DNA of 33,332 nucleotides, taken from contig JAFAIN010000125.1 of assembly GCA_019236695.1 (NCBI GenBank), positions 1 to 33,332 on the forward strand, written 5' to 3'. Each line of letters starts with the position of its first letter. Within the stretch, counting starts at the first letter, position 1. Made by a program: the position numbers and the translations under genes. The notes below the pieces were generated by a model, which had not been told where the DNA came from, did no database searches, and worked only from the letters and a program-made list of their open reading frames with translations. Of this stretch, positions 7,758-15,743 are shown one piece after another. Source of the DNA: Acidobacteriota bacterium (GTDB lineage: Bacteria; Acidobacteriota; Terriglobia; Terriglobales; Acidobacteriaceae).

Positions 7758-8039
7758 ATGGCATTCCTCAACCAGCATCTTACGGCTTTGTTGATCGCCT
7801 GGGCCTGCTTGACCACCGTCCTGGTGCTGCTGCTCATCTATCGCAGCACGCTGAGCATCCATGAGGACGACCAGCTCTTCCTTGACGAATCCGAAGCCCA
7901 CATGCAGCGCGAGCAAATGGAAAACACCAGGCGCATGGAACGGCTCACGCCGTTCGTGCGTATTTTCGGCGCCGCTTCCGGCTTGCTCATCCTCTGCATC
8001 GCGGTCATCTGGGTCTACGCCGGCCTCGCCAACCAGTAG
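7758..8039 (+). CDS. Small two-helix membrane protein, unknown function
   Basis: This is a 93-residue protein with two predicted membrane helices, at about residues 8-28 (LLIAWACLTTVLVLLLIY) and 70-90 (ASGLLILCIAVIWVYAGL). They are separated by a very acidic and polar loop (EDDQLFLDESEAHMQREQMENTRRMERL). The ATG at 7758 is chosen because GGGAGGTG sits just upstream at good spacing. A longer frame from 7647 has no ribosome site and adds a charged stretch before the first helix. I do not recognise the family. The gene stands alone between erpA and tRNA-Leu. Confidence 0.75.
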   Translation: MAFLNQHLTALLIAWACLTTVLVLLLIYRSTLSIHEDDQLFLDESEAHMQREQMENTRRMERLTPFVRIFGAASGLLILCIAVIWVYAGLANQ

Positions 8040-8185
8040 TAGCAGGGCACGTGGGCGCGCCACTCATCGCAATTACGATGGGCGCGCCGCCCAGCGCGCA
8101 TTCGCCGTGCGTCCGGGCCGCAAGCCACGGGACAAAGAATATTCCGAGCCCATAAAGTCGGCGGAAGAAACCCGCGCCAGGAAGC

Positions 8186-8271
8186 TGGTGCCGGGAACAG
8201 GACTTGAACCTGCACGCCTTTTGGGCACTGGATCCTAAGTCCAGCGCGTCTGCCAATTCCGCCATCCCGGC
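8186..8271 (-). tRNA. tRNA-Leu, anticodon UAG (reads CUA)
   Basis: On the minus strand the 5' acceptor GCCGGGA pairs with TCCCGGC, followed by discriminator A and an encoded CCA. The anticodon stem CTGGA/TCCAG encloses the loop CTTAGGA, so the anticodon is UAG. The D-arm GGCGGAATTGGCAGACGC is typical of Leu. A long variable arm and the T-loop GGTTCAAGTCC are visible. Total length is 86 bases with CCA, normal for this class II tRNA. Confidence 0.97.
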
Positions 8272-8280
8272 GACTTATTG

Positions 8281-8286
8281 ATTATA
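8281..8286 (-). promoter_or_regulatory. -10 box of tRNA-Leu
   Basis: The minus strand reads TATAAT, nine bases before the tRNA 5' end. The expected -35 position reads CTGGAG or TGGAGA, which is weak. Confidence 0.55.
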
Positions 8287-8343
8287 CGAATGTTGCTGGG
8301 GCTCTCCAGGACCGTTCTTAATTCCCTGCGGAAGGAGTTTGGC

Positions 8344-8400
8344 CGGTTCGCTGGAAACCGCTTAAGCCTGAGAGTTCCTCTCCGGAAATTGTTAAATTTC
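8344..8400 (+). other. Hairpin-rich leader before the permease gene
   Basis: Three consecutive perfect stems lie in the 107 bases before the permease ATG. They are CGGTT/AACCG (8344-8360), GAGAG-TTC-CTCTC (8370-8382) and GAAATT-GTTA-AATTTC (8385-8400). I could not match them to a known riboswitch. They may be an RNA leader or chance. Confidence 0.4.
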
Positions 8401-8450
8401 TGTTAGGAAAATAGGCGAAAAGGCCTGCTCGCGGTTAGGTTATTCCTTTC

Positions 8451-10235
8451 ATGGCATACGGGACCGCGAGCGCACCAGTATCTCGGCTGTGGCAGGCGGT
8501 TCTTTCGCTGTCGGATGCGGAACGCAAGACCCGCCGAAAGCGTCCTGCCACGCTGGCGTACGACGTTGACGAAGTTCCTCCCGCGTCCCTGTCCATTGCC
8601 CTGGCCTTGCAGCACGTGCTCGCAATGTCGGTGGGATGGATTTACGTGATCATCGCGGTGGACGCGATGGGCGGGACCGGCGGCCAGGCGCAAAGCCTCC
8701 TTCGCGTCTCGATGATCGTTTCCGGCCTGACCACAATCCTGCAGGCCCGGGGAGGCCGCCTGGGTTCCGGGTACCTTAACCCCGCCTCCTGCAGCCTGAC
8801 TTACCTCGCTCCCACCATCCTGGCTGTCCGTGTTGGCGGCTTTCCGCTCGTCTTTGGAATGACGGCGATGAACGGAGCCTTCACTGCAGTGCTCTCGCGA
8901 TTTCTTCGCCGCCTGCGCATCCTTTTTCCACCCGATGTCACCGGCCTGATCGTCTCCATCGTGGGCATCCAGCTCGTCGCCATCGGATGCCCGAAACTGC
9001 TCGGGCGCTCTCCTTCGCACCCCGACGCGTACATGCCCGCCACATTTCTTGGCCTCATTACCCTGTTCGCAATGATCGCGCCCAGCGTCTGGAGCAAGGG
9101 CAGGCTGCGGTTATTTCCCATCCTCATCGGCCTGGCCGTCGGTCATGTTGTAGCGCTGTACATGGGCGTGCTCACCTGGTCTCAAATCCGCGCGCAGTGG
9201 GCGCAGCCGCTCTTCGGGCTGCCCCACCGCATCTCCGGAGGAATGGCTTTCCGCCCTTCGCTGTTGATCCCGTTTCTCGCAATCGGTGTTGCCGCCACCC
9301 TGAAGACCGTTGGCGACGTGACCCTGTGCCAGAAGATGAATGACGCCGAGTGGAGGCGGACCGACATGGAATCGGTGAGCGGCGGCGTGATGGCAAATTC
9401 CATCGGCACCATGACGTCGGGCCTGTTGGGTGGATTTGCCCAGAACAATGCGTCGGCATGCCTGGGCGTGGAATTGGCAACCGGCGTCACCAGCCGCGCG
9501 CTGGCCGTTCCCGCAGGTCTCATCGTAGGGTTGCTGGCCTTTGTCCCGGGTCTGGCCGGCACCTTCGCCCTGATGCCGCAGCCCGTCATGGGCGCTTTGC
9601 TCATCTACTCCACTTGCTTCCTCATGCTCGGCGGGCTGCAGGTAATGACCGCCCGCATGTTGGACGCGCGCCGCATCTTTGCCATCGGCATCGCGCTCGT
9701 GTTCGGAATCAGCGTTGAGGTGGCGCCCGAGCTTTATCGCAATGCCCCCGAGTTGATCCGGCCCATCTTTGCCTCTTCCACTGCGCTGGCCACCATCATC
9801 GCCGTAGCCCTCAGCCTGCTGTTTCGCATTGGCCTCAAGAAGGTTAGCCGGCTCGATCTGCAGTACGGCAAAGACAATCTCGGAGCCATCAGCCGCTTCA
9901 TGGAGGATCAGGGCTCCGCGTGGGGAATGCGCCATGACGTGGTGCAGCGCGGCATTGACGCGGTCTACGAATTCGTCACCAACGCCGGTGACTTGCAATT
10001 GCGATCTCCCGAGATAATTGTCCGAGCGCAGTTCGATGAGTTCCATCTCGACATCGAAATTCAATACGACGGCCCGACCATCGAACTCGCGGCAAGAATG
10101 CCGACCGTGGAAGAACTCGCGGCCGGCACAGGCGTGGCATTGTTATCGCAATACATGATCCGGGAATCAGCCGATGACGTTCGCATGAAGCGGGCTGGCG
10201 ACAGTTCAGTGTTGTGCCTGCATTTTGAACATTAA
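8451..10235 (+). CDS. NCS2-family nucleobase permease relative with C-terminal anti-sigma-like ATPase domain
   Basis: This 594-residue protein has two parts. Residues 45-460 are a 14-helix-type NCS2 (uracil/xanthine permease) transporter, with the QH motif (Q54, H55) in LALQHVLAM, the GSGYLNPASC loop, PPDVTGLIV and the QNN(A) signature (Q331-A334) followed by TGVTSR. The usual TM8 glutamate (E..GD) is a lysine here (TLKTVGD, K285). Residues 475-594 are cytoplasmic and resemble the RsbW/SpoIIAB-type histidine-kinase-like ATPase fold. They contain AVYEFVTNA (ExxxN, E507/N511, the N box), a strand ending in YDGP (D540, G541), a GTGVALL glycine turn (559-565), and an 'RESADDVRM...SSVLCLHFEH' ending. 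The transporter call is firm and the ATPase call is by pattern. No strong ribosome site is visible. The gene stands alone, flanked by tRNA-Leu. Confidence 0.9.
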   Translation: MAYGTASAPVSRLWQAVLSLSDAERKTRRKRPATLAYDVDEVPPASLSIALALQHVLAMSVGWIYVIIAVDAMGGTGGQAQSLLRVSMIVSGLTTILQARGGRLGSGYLNPASCSLTYLAPTILAVRVGGFPLVFGMTAMNGAFTAVLSRFLRRLRILFPPDVTGLIVSIVGIQLVAIGCPKLLGRSPSHPDAYMPATFLGLITLFAMIAPSVWSKGRLRLFPILIGLAVGHVVALYMGVLTWSQIRAQWAQPLFGLPHRISGGMAFRPSLLIPFLAIGVAATLKTVGDVTLCQKMNDAEWRRTDMESVSGGVMANSIGTMTSGLLGGFAQNNASACLGVELATGVTSRALAVPAGLIVGLLAFVPGLAGTFALMPQPVMGALLIYSTCFLMLGGLQVMTARMLDARRIFAIGIALVFGISVEVAPELYRNAPELIRPIFASSTALATIIAVALSLLFRIGLKKVSRLDLQYGKDNLGAISRFMEDQGSAWGMRHDVVQRGIDAVYEFVTNAGDLQLRSPEIIVRAQFDEFHLDIEIQYDGPTIELAARMPTVEELAAGTGVALLSQYMIRESADDVRMKRAGDSSVLCLHFEH

Positions 10236-10347
10236 AGCCCACGAGGACGGGCATGGCTACCGCCGCAAGCGCTGAATCGGCCCGCTAATCGCCTATCTTG
10301 TAAATTGTTCTTGCTGACATCACTCGCCGATGTGTCGAAGCCGAAAT

Positions 10348-10394
10348 GCTGGAAGTGCTCTGGCGCGCGGAACACGCGCTTAGCCAGAACCAGC
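10348..10394. other. Long nested hairpin between convergent genes
   Basis: Three nested perfect stems fold one element: GCTGG/CCAGC (10348-10352 with 10390-10394), CTGGC/GCCAG (10360-10364 with 10383-10387) and GCGCG/CGCGC (10365-10369 with 10375-10379, loop GAACA). It lies between the permease and the pseudopilin, which end towards each other. No T-tract follows on either strand. Confidence 0.55.
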
Positions 10395-10421
10395 AAGTAA
10401 TTGCGATTTCCCGCTGTGCGG

Positions 10422-11468
10422 TTACGTCAAAGGCGGTTGTTGCGGCTGGGTAGGCGTTGCCTGCCCCTGTCCGGTCGGAACCGGCACAGCCATGCCGGGC
10501 GCGCCTGTGGTTTGCGAGCCCACCGGCGGAGCCCCAACCCCCTGCGCCGGTCCGCGTGCGTCGAGGCGCGGGTCGTAAATGAAGGCCCATTCGTTGTAGT
10601 GGTTCTTCTCGTTGAACTCGCGAATCGATTGCTCGGTGCTCGTGCTCGCCACCCCAATGATGGCTCCGCCCCCTATCTGTTGCCCGGGCGCGCCAAAGCC
10701 GGTCGATACGTTGCCCGGCGTTGCAAGGCTGCTGGCCGGCGTCATCCCGCTCCCGTTGTTCGCCTGCTGGCTGGCGCTCTGCTGGTTCGTATTTCCGCCA
10801 GAGCTCTGATTTCCGGGGTCTTGCTGGCCGGTCGCCGTGCTGGCGGCCGTGAGCAACTCCGCTACCACAATGCCGCCCACGCCCGGTTTGATCTGGGTTG
10901 TGCCGCCGCTCAACTGCCCCATGCTCCCGGCCGACGCCTGGTTGGTCGAGCCGGATGTCGAACCCAACGTTGACCCGAAACCCGAACCCGAGCTCATGCT
11001 GCTTGAGAAGCCGCCCGCGGCTGGATTCGTTCCTGCGGTCCCCGCCGGCATGCCGGCCGGGGTAAACGGTGATTGTGCGCCCGGTATCCCCGGGCCTCCC
11101 GAGAGTTGCCAATTCGGAATTGTGGCTTCGCCCTGGTGAACCAGTTTCCAGTCGTCTTTCCCCGTAACCGGGTCAACGTATCGTTTTCGGAGAAAGCGCA
11201 CGCCGTTGGTTTCGACCAGTTGGTCCATGTTGCCGGGATAACGATGGAACTTCTTGTAGTAGCGCTTCACCGCTTCGGCATACTGCTTGCCGCGAAAAAT
11301 CAGTTCCGCCTCGCGCTGCCGCCTGATCCGGTTGGAGATGGTGGGCGCCGCCACCGCCGCCGCAATGCTCAACAGCGTCACCGCAATCAGCAGCACCAGC
11401 AGAAGATAGCCCGATTGCGCGCGCCGTCGCCTTGCCTTCGATTCTCGGTTCTTCGCTGGGTTGGTCAT
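10422..11468 (-). CDS. Type II secretion/type IV pilus pseudopilin-like protein with low-complexity tail
   Basis: This is a 348-residue protein with a prepilin-type N-terminus. A basic leader ends in QSG (G20), followed by YLLLVLLIAVTLLSIAAAVAAP, the hydrophobic helix processed by prepilin peptidase. The globular part (about 45-120) resembles GspG-like pseudopilins: R.REAELIFRGKQYAEAVKRYYKKFHRYPGNMDQLVET and RYVDPVTGKDDWKLV. The usual Glu at +5 of the mature protein is absent (Val). After residue 120 comes a long Gly/Ser/Gln/Asn/Pro-rich stretch of low complexity, then a short conserved patch ('SIREFNEKNHYNEWAFIYDPRLD'-like; only part quoted: IREFNEKNHYNEWAF) near 280, and a Pro/Gln-rich end. 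It starts five bases after the stop of the GspC/PilP-like gene, so the two are one transcript. It is probably an envelope protein; its exact machine is unknown. Confidence 0.82.
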   Translation of the reverse strand: MTNPAKNRESKARRRRAQSGYLLLVLLIAVTLLSIAAAVAAPTISNRIRRQREAELIFRGKQYAEAVKRYYKKFHRYPGNMDQLVETNGVRFLRKRYVDPVTGKDDWKLVHQGEATIPNWQLSGGPGIPGAQSPFTPAGMPAGTAGTNPAAGGFSSSMSSGSGFGSTLGSTSGSTNQASAGSMGQLSGGTTQIKPGVGGIVVAELLTAASTATGQQDPGNQSSGGNTNQQSASQQANNGSGMTPASSLATPGNVSTGFGAPGQQIGGGAIIGVASTSTEQSIREFNEKNHYNEWAFIYDPRLDARGPAQGVGAPPVGSQTTGAPGMAVPVPTGQGQATPTQPQQPPLT

Positions 11469-11473
11469 GCTGG

Positions 11474-12082
11474 CTACTGCGTCATCAGAATGCGCTGCGT
11501 GTTGTTGTTCAGCATGTCCTGAATCTCTACCGAATCGTTGTTGATCTTCAGGACCTTGTAGCGCCGGTCCACAATGTCGCCCTCCCGCGCAATGAACGTA
11601 TCATCGCCCTCCGCCAGGAAAACCTGCCTTGCCTGGCCGGGCCGGTTGGCGAAGCCGAAAAACTTTAAATTAATGGGCGGCGGCGGGGGCGGTCCCGTGT
11701 TGGCCGGCGCCGGTGGAGGCGGCGGGGCCGTCGTCCTCGGATCCGGAATCTTCTCGACTACTTTGATTGGCTCATCCTGAAAGATGTTTCGTCCGTTGCC
11801 GTTGTAGGCAATCTGCTCGCTCAGTTTCAGCAGGTCGAGCCGCAGGCCCGGTGCTCCCGTGGGCAGCGTGATGGTCGAGTTCTTCCGCTGGGACCGCGGG
11901 GTAACGGTCGTGCGCTGCGCCACCCCGGGCTCCTCCGGGGCTGAATTCGCCGCAACCGGGGCTGCCGGAGCCGCCGCCGCGCCCGAATCCGAGGTGAACT
12001 GATGAATTGCAAACCACGCCGCAAAGGCCGCCAGCCCCAAGGCAATCGCCGTCTGCTTCTTGTTTTCGGTTCCCAGCTTCAC
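11474..12082 (-). CDS. GspC/PilP-like inner-membrane protein
   Basis: This is a 202-residue protein with one N-terminal membrane helix (about 10-28, TAIALGLAAFAAWFAIHQF), an Ala/Pro-rich periplasmic stretch, and a region with YNGNGRNIFQ typical of GspC or PilP-like proteins. A poly-proline linker (PPPPPAPANTGPPPPPP) follows, then a small beta domain (about 140-202: LKFFGFANRPGQARQVFLAE, FIAREGDIVDRRYKVLKIN, SVEIQDMLNNNTQRILM). That last domain follows the GspC homology-region/PilP pattern, which in known systems links inner-membrane and outer-membrane parts of secretion or pilus machines. It sits directly upstream of the pseudopilin-like gene. The assignment rests on pattern and neighbours, not on a close match. 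Confidence 0.7.
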   Translation of the reverse strand: MKLGTENKKQTAIALGLAAFAAWFAIHQFTSDSGAAAAPAAPVAANSAPEEPGVAQRTTVTPRSQRKNSTITLPTGAPGLRLDLLKLSEQIAYNGNGRNIFQDEPIKVVEKIPDPRTTAPPPPPAPANTGPPPPPPINLKFFGFANRPGQARQVFLAEGDDTFIAREGDIVDRRYKVLKINNDSVEIQDMLNNNTQRILMTQ

Positions 12083-12177
12083 GGCGACACCATGTCCTCA
12101 TGACCTAAGACGCGAATGCACAGCTTTCGTTCCACGATTGGGACTGGCGTTATTCTAGCGCACCAACAGGCGAGACT

Positions 12178-12645
12178 TTATTGATGCAGGGCAAACGCTG
12201 GCCAAGCTTGAGGATTTGTGGTTGTGTCATCCCGACTCAAGGGAGGGAGCTGCACAGGTCCCAGCGAACCGCGCCTGCCGCCTTTACCGCCGGCATGGAA
12301 TTGCCCGCTCTCCGGCAAGGCCAGAATCTCAATCTGCCGCGCCCGCCACAGCCCGTCTCCGTTTTCCTCGGCCAGCACGCGAATCTCCGCGCCAGCCTTC
12401 AGGCTGTCGGTTGCCCGTTTTTGCCGTTTCTCAGGCGGGATGTATTCGGAATAAACCACACGGGCTTGGCCGACCTCCACCTTGCGGAGCAGTCCGTTAC
12501 GTCCCATGACTAGAATCGTGCCCGGAACTGCCTGTGCCGGATCCGGCGCTTCGATAATGCGGCCTCGAAATGTCGCTGGCGTAGCCGCAAAGGACGCACC
12601 CGCCACCATCACCAGCGTCAGCCTGGAAACAACTCCCACATCCAC
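12178..12645 (-). CDS. Small exported protein of unknown function
   Basis: This is a 155-residue protein with a likely signal peptide at residues 6-21 (VSRLTLVMVAGASFAA). The body has beta-rich text: FRGRIIEAPDPAQAVPGTILVMGRNGLLRKVEVGQARVVYSEYIP, then a basic stretch, then AGAEIRVLAEENGDGLWRARQIEIL, which looks like a small OB-type or SH3-type barrel. The tail is polar. The frame starts at a GTG at 12645 with no strong ribosome site, so the start is uncertain. It is in line with the GspC/PilP-like and pseudopilin-like genes downstream (gap 95 bases) and may belong to the same envelope unit. I do not recognise the family. Confidence 0.65.
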   Translation of the reverse strand: MDVGVVSRLTLVMVAGASFAATPATFRGRIIEAPDPAQAVPGTILVMGRNGLLRKVEVGQARVVYSEYIPPEKRQKRATDSLKAGAEIRVLAEENGDGLWRARQIEILALPESGQFHAGGKGGRRGSLGPVQLPPLSRDDTTTNPQAWPAFALHQ

Positions 12646-12659
12646 TCTGATGCTCGGCT

Positions 12660-12673
12660 TTTTACCTTTTGCC
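12660..12673. repeat. Heptanucleotide repeat (2 units)
   Basis: TTTTACC and TTTTGCC stand side by side, followed by CTTATTT. The unit is the same as in the array at 7620-7647. Confidence 0.5.
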
Positions 12674-12679
12674 CTTATT

Positions 12680-14047
<1,368 letters not shown>

Positions 14048-14343
14048 AGAGCTCCTCGGTTGAAAAAATAGAATGCACATCTTACCGCAACCGCTCAGGC
14101 CTAACCACGGAGCGTATCGCGCCGTGCGAAATGTAACCCGAGGAGAGGCCGTCAAGACACATAGGATGTAAACCGACTCCAGCAAAAGGAAGAGAGGGGG
14201 TTGGGTGAGTCACGAGGCGAAGTGGCAGTATTTTCGTGTGATGTATGGGCGTTATCGGGCGGCCAAAGGCGAAGTACGATCGCAACTGTTGGATGAGTTT
14301 TGTTTAACCACGCAGTACAACCCCGCTCTGGTTCAGGATGCCG

Positions 14344-14982
14344 TCAGGAAGGACGATATGTAATGCGCTGTTTCCATCGCGAGCGGAAGAACCACACCGC
14401 CGCTGCCACTACAGCGGTTACGATGGCCAGATCGAACCGGTGAAACCACGTTCGCAACCGCGGATCCGTATCCCAGCGTTCGCCCAGCTTCATGCCCACC
14501 CACGCCAGGCCAAGGCACCAGGGAAAGGAGCCGGCGAACGTATAGAAATGGAATCGGCCCTGCGGCATCCGCGCCACCCCGGCGGGAAGCGCAATGAAAG
14601 TTCGTACTACAGGCAACAGGCGAGCCACGAAAACCGTCGCGCCGCCATAGCGGGCGAAGAACCGCTCCGTATGTTCCAGTTCGCGGCGGCTGAGCAGGAG
14701 ATAAGAGCCGTATCGCTCCACCAGCGGTCTGCCGCCGTAATACCCCACTGCATATGCGGCCAGCGACCCAACATTGCAGCCCAGAGCCCCTACGGCAGCC
14801 ACTGCATAAAGATGGAACCGCCCGGTGTACACCAGGTAACCGGCGAAGGGCATGATGATTTCGGAAGGTAGCGGAATGCAGGCCGATTCGATCGCCATCA
14901 GCAGCACGACGCCGGGATATCCGGCAGCGCTGATCAATCCAGTGATCCAGGCCGCCAGCACGGCAATGGTTCGCGAGAGCAC
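14344..14982 (-). CDS. DedA-family membrane protein
   Basis: This is a 212-residue polytopic inner-membrane protein of the DedA/SNARE-associated family, which is implicated in undecaprenyl-phosphate or lipid flipping and envelope homeostasis. Hallmarks are MAIESACIPLPSEIIMPFAGYLV (residues 29-51), GCNVGSLAAYAVGYYGGRPLVERYG, RFFARYGGATVFVARLLPVVRTFIALPAGVARMP.GRF and F..GS.PWCLGLAWVGMKLG. About five to six hydrophobic helices are visible. The start is a GTG at 14982 without a good ribosome site; an internal ATG at residue 29 would cut into the first helix. It stands alone, upstream of ino1 in the same direction with a 296-base gap. Confidence 0.92.
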   Translation of the reverse strand: MLSRTIAVLAAWITGLISAAGYPGVVLLMAIESACIPLPSEIIMPFAGYLVYTGRFHLYAVAAVGALGCNVGSLAAYAVGYYGGRPLVERYGSYLLLSRRELEHTERFFARYGGATVFVARLLPVVRTFIALPAGVARMPQGRFHFYTFAGSFPWCLGLAWVGMKLGERWDTDPRLRTWFHRFDLAIVTAVVAAAVWFFRSRWKQRITYRPS

Positions 14983-15152
14983 GAATTAGTCTATACGGCA
15001 GGAGATGCCGGGATCGCTTACCTCGCCCGTACCGATAACCCAATAACGCATAACCTGACTGAAAGACCTGGAGCGCCACGAAAGCGATTTTGCGATTTTC
15101 TCATTGACAAAGCCTAACTTTATGCCGCAAAGTACTTTCATCTGGAGGGCTT

Positions 15153-15377
15153 ATGGTTTGGTTTCGTCGCTGGGGATGGATTTATCGCCCCGTTTCAGTC
15201 GCTGGCTGGCTGGCGACCGCGCTCACGCTCGCTTTCTGCGCGCAGGTGGCGGTCTTCGTCGACTCGCGCTCACACTCGGTCAGTGACACGTTCTATCGTG
15301 TCTTCCCTTACGCAATTCCCGCGCTGCTGCTGCTCGATTGGCTGGCTTCCCGGACCTCGCCGCGCGCCGAGACTTAA
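15153..15377 (+). CDS. Small two-helix membrane protein, unknown function
   Basis: This is a 74-residue protein. Residues 14-35 (PVSVAGWLATALTLAFCAQVAVF) and 48-66 (FPYAIPALLLLDWLA) are hydrophobic. The N-terminus is aromatic and basic (MVWFRRWGWIYRP). A good ribosome site (GGAGGG) lies four bases before the ATG, and this is the main reason to accept it as a gene. Its stop overlaps by four bases the stop end of the oppositely oriented gene at 15374-15607. I do not recognise the family. Confidence 0.7.
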   Translation: MVWFRRWGWIYRPVSVAGWLATALTLAFCAQVAVFVDSRSHSVSDTFYRVFPYAIPALLLLDWLASRTSPRAET

Positions 15378-15607
15378 AATTCGGCGCCGACTTCCTGGGT
15401 GAACGTGTAGCCGGGCAGGTTTGCGCCGCCGGCACTGCGCGTAATCCGCACGCGAACCGTTTTCGGGTTGAGGGCGGCGCCCAGTGGTGTGCGCCGCAGC
15501 ACGGCAATCTCGGAGAAGACCTCCGTATAAATCTTGGTCACCAGGAACACGTCACCTGTGGAATCGCTGCGCCACAGTTGTCCCTGGCGGAGTGAGCGCT
15601 CTGCCAT
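15374..15607 (-). CDS. Small conserved-looking protein, unknown function
   Basis: This is a 77-residue, beta-rich, basic protein: RQGQLWRSDSTGDVFLVTKIYTEVFSEIAVLRRTPLGAALNPKTVRVRI and a short polar tail. It has no signal peptide or membrane helix. The length, composition and lack of hydrophobic stretches fit a small soluble, perhaps nucleic-acid-related or barrel-like protein, but I recognise no family. It overlaps the convergent small gene by four bases at the 3' ends. Confidence 0.6.
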   Translation of the reverse strand: MAERSLRQGQLWRSDSTGDVFLVTKIYTEVFSEIAVLRRTPLGAALNPKTVRVRITRSAGGANLPGYTFTQEVGAEF

Positions 15608-15688
15608 GCAGCCAATCTAGCGCGCTCCATTTCGCCTGGGCAGGTTACGAAAGGCCATCCCGCGAGGGGCAGCACCCTCTGTGCAGCT

Positions 15689-15720
15689 GGCCGTTGGGGG
15701 CCGGGCTCGAGCCCCCGGCC
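15689..15720. other. G/C hairpin downstream of the class V aminotransferase
   Basis: GGGGGC (15696-15701) and GCCCCC (15711-15716) form a stem, extended after a three-base bulge by GGCC (15689-15692) with GGCC (15717-15720). It lies just past the 3' end of the minus-strand aminotransferase. No T-run follows, so the terminator role is uncertain. Confidence 0.45.
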
Positions 15721-15743
15721 GGGACGACTGGATTCGTGCGGCG

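Noticed and set aside
8304-8390. Glycine-riboswitch-like text on the minus strand (CTCTCAGGC, CTGGAGAG)
   Set aside because: The core between the arms (CCGAAGG and GCAA) is absent, the first stem has only a three-base loop, and it would lead into tRNA-Leu, not a glycine gene.
9111-10064. 317-residue open frame opposite the permease
   Set aside because: It is antisense to membrane helices and the ATPase domain; composition is His/Gly/Gln-rich nonsense.
14048-14343. 67-residue frame (14082-14285, minus) and other content of the ino1-DedA gap
   Set aside because: The frame has no ribosome site, no motif and repeat-like text; I see no gene, terminator or clear repeat in this 296-base gap.
15104-15109. 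Perfect TTGACA before the small gene at 15153
   Set aside because: No -10 hexamer lies at 16-18 bases; the nearest candidates are far off spacing.
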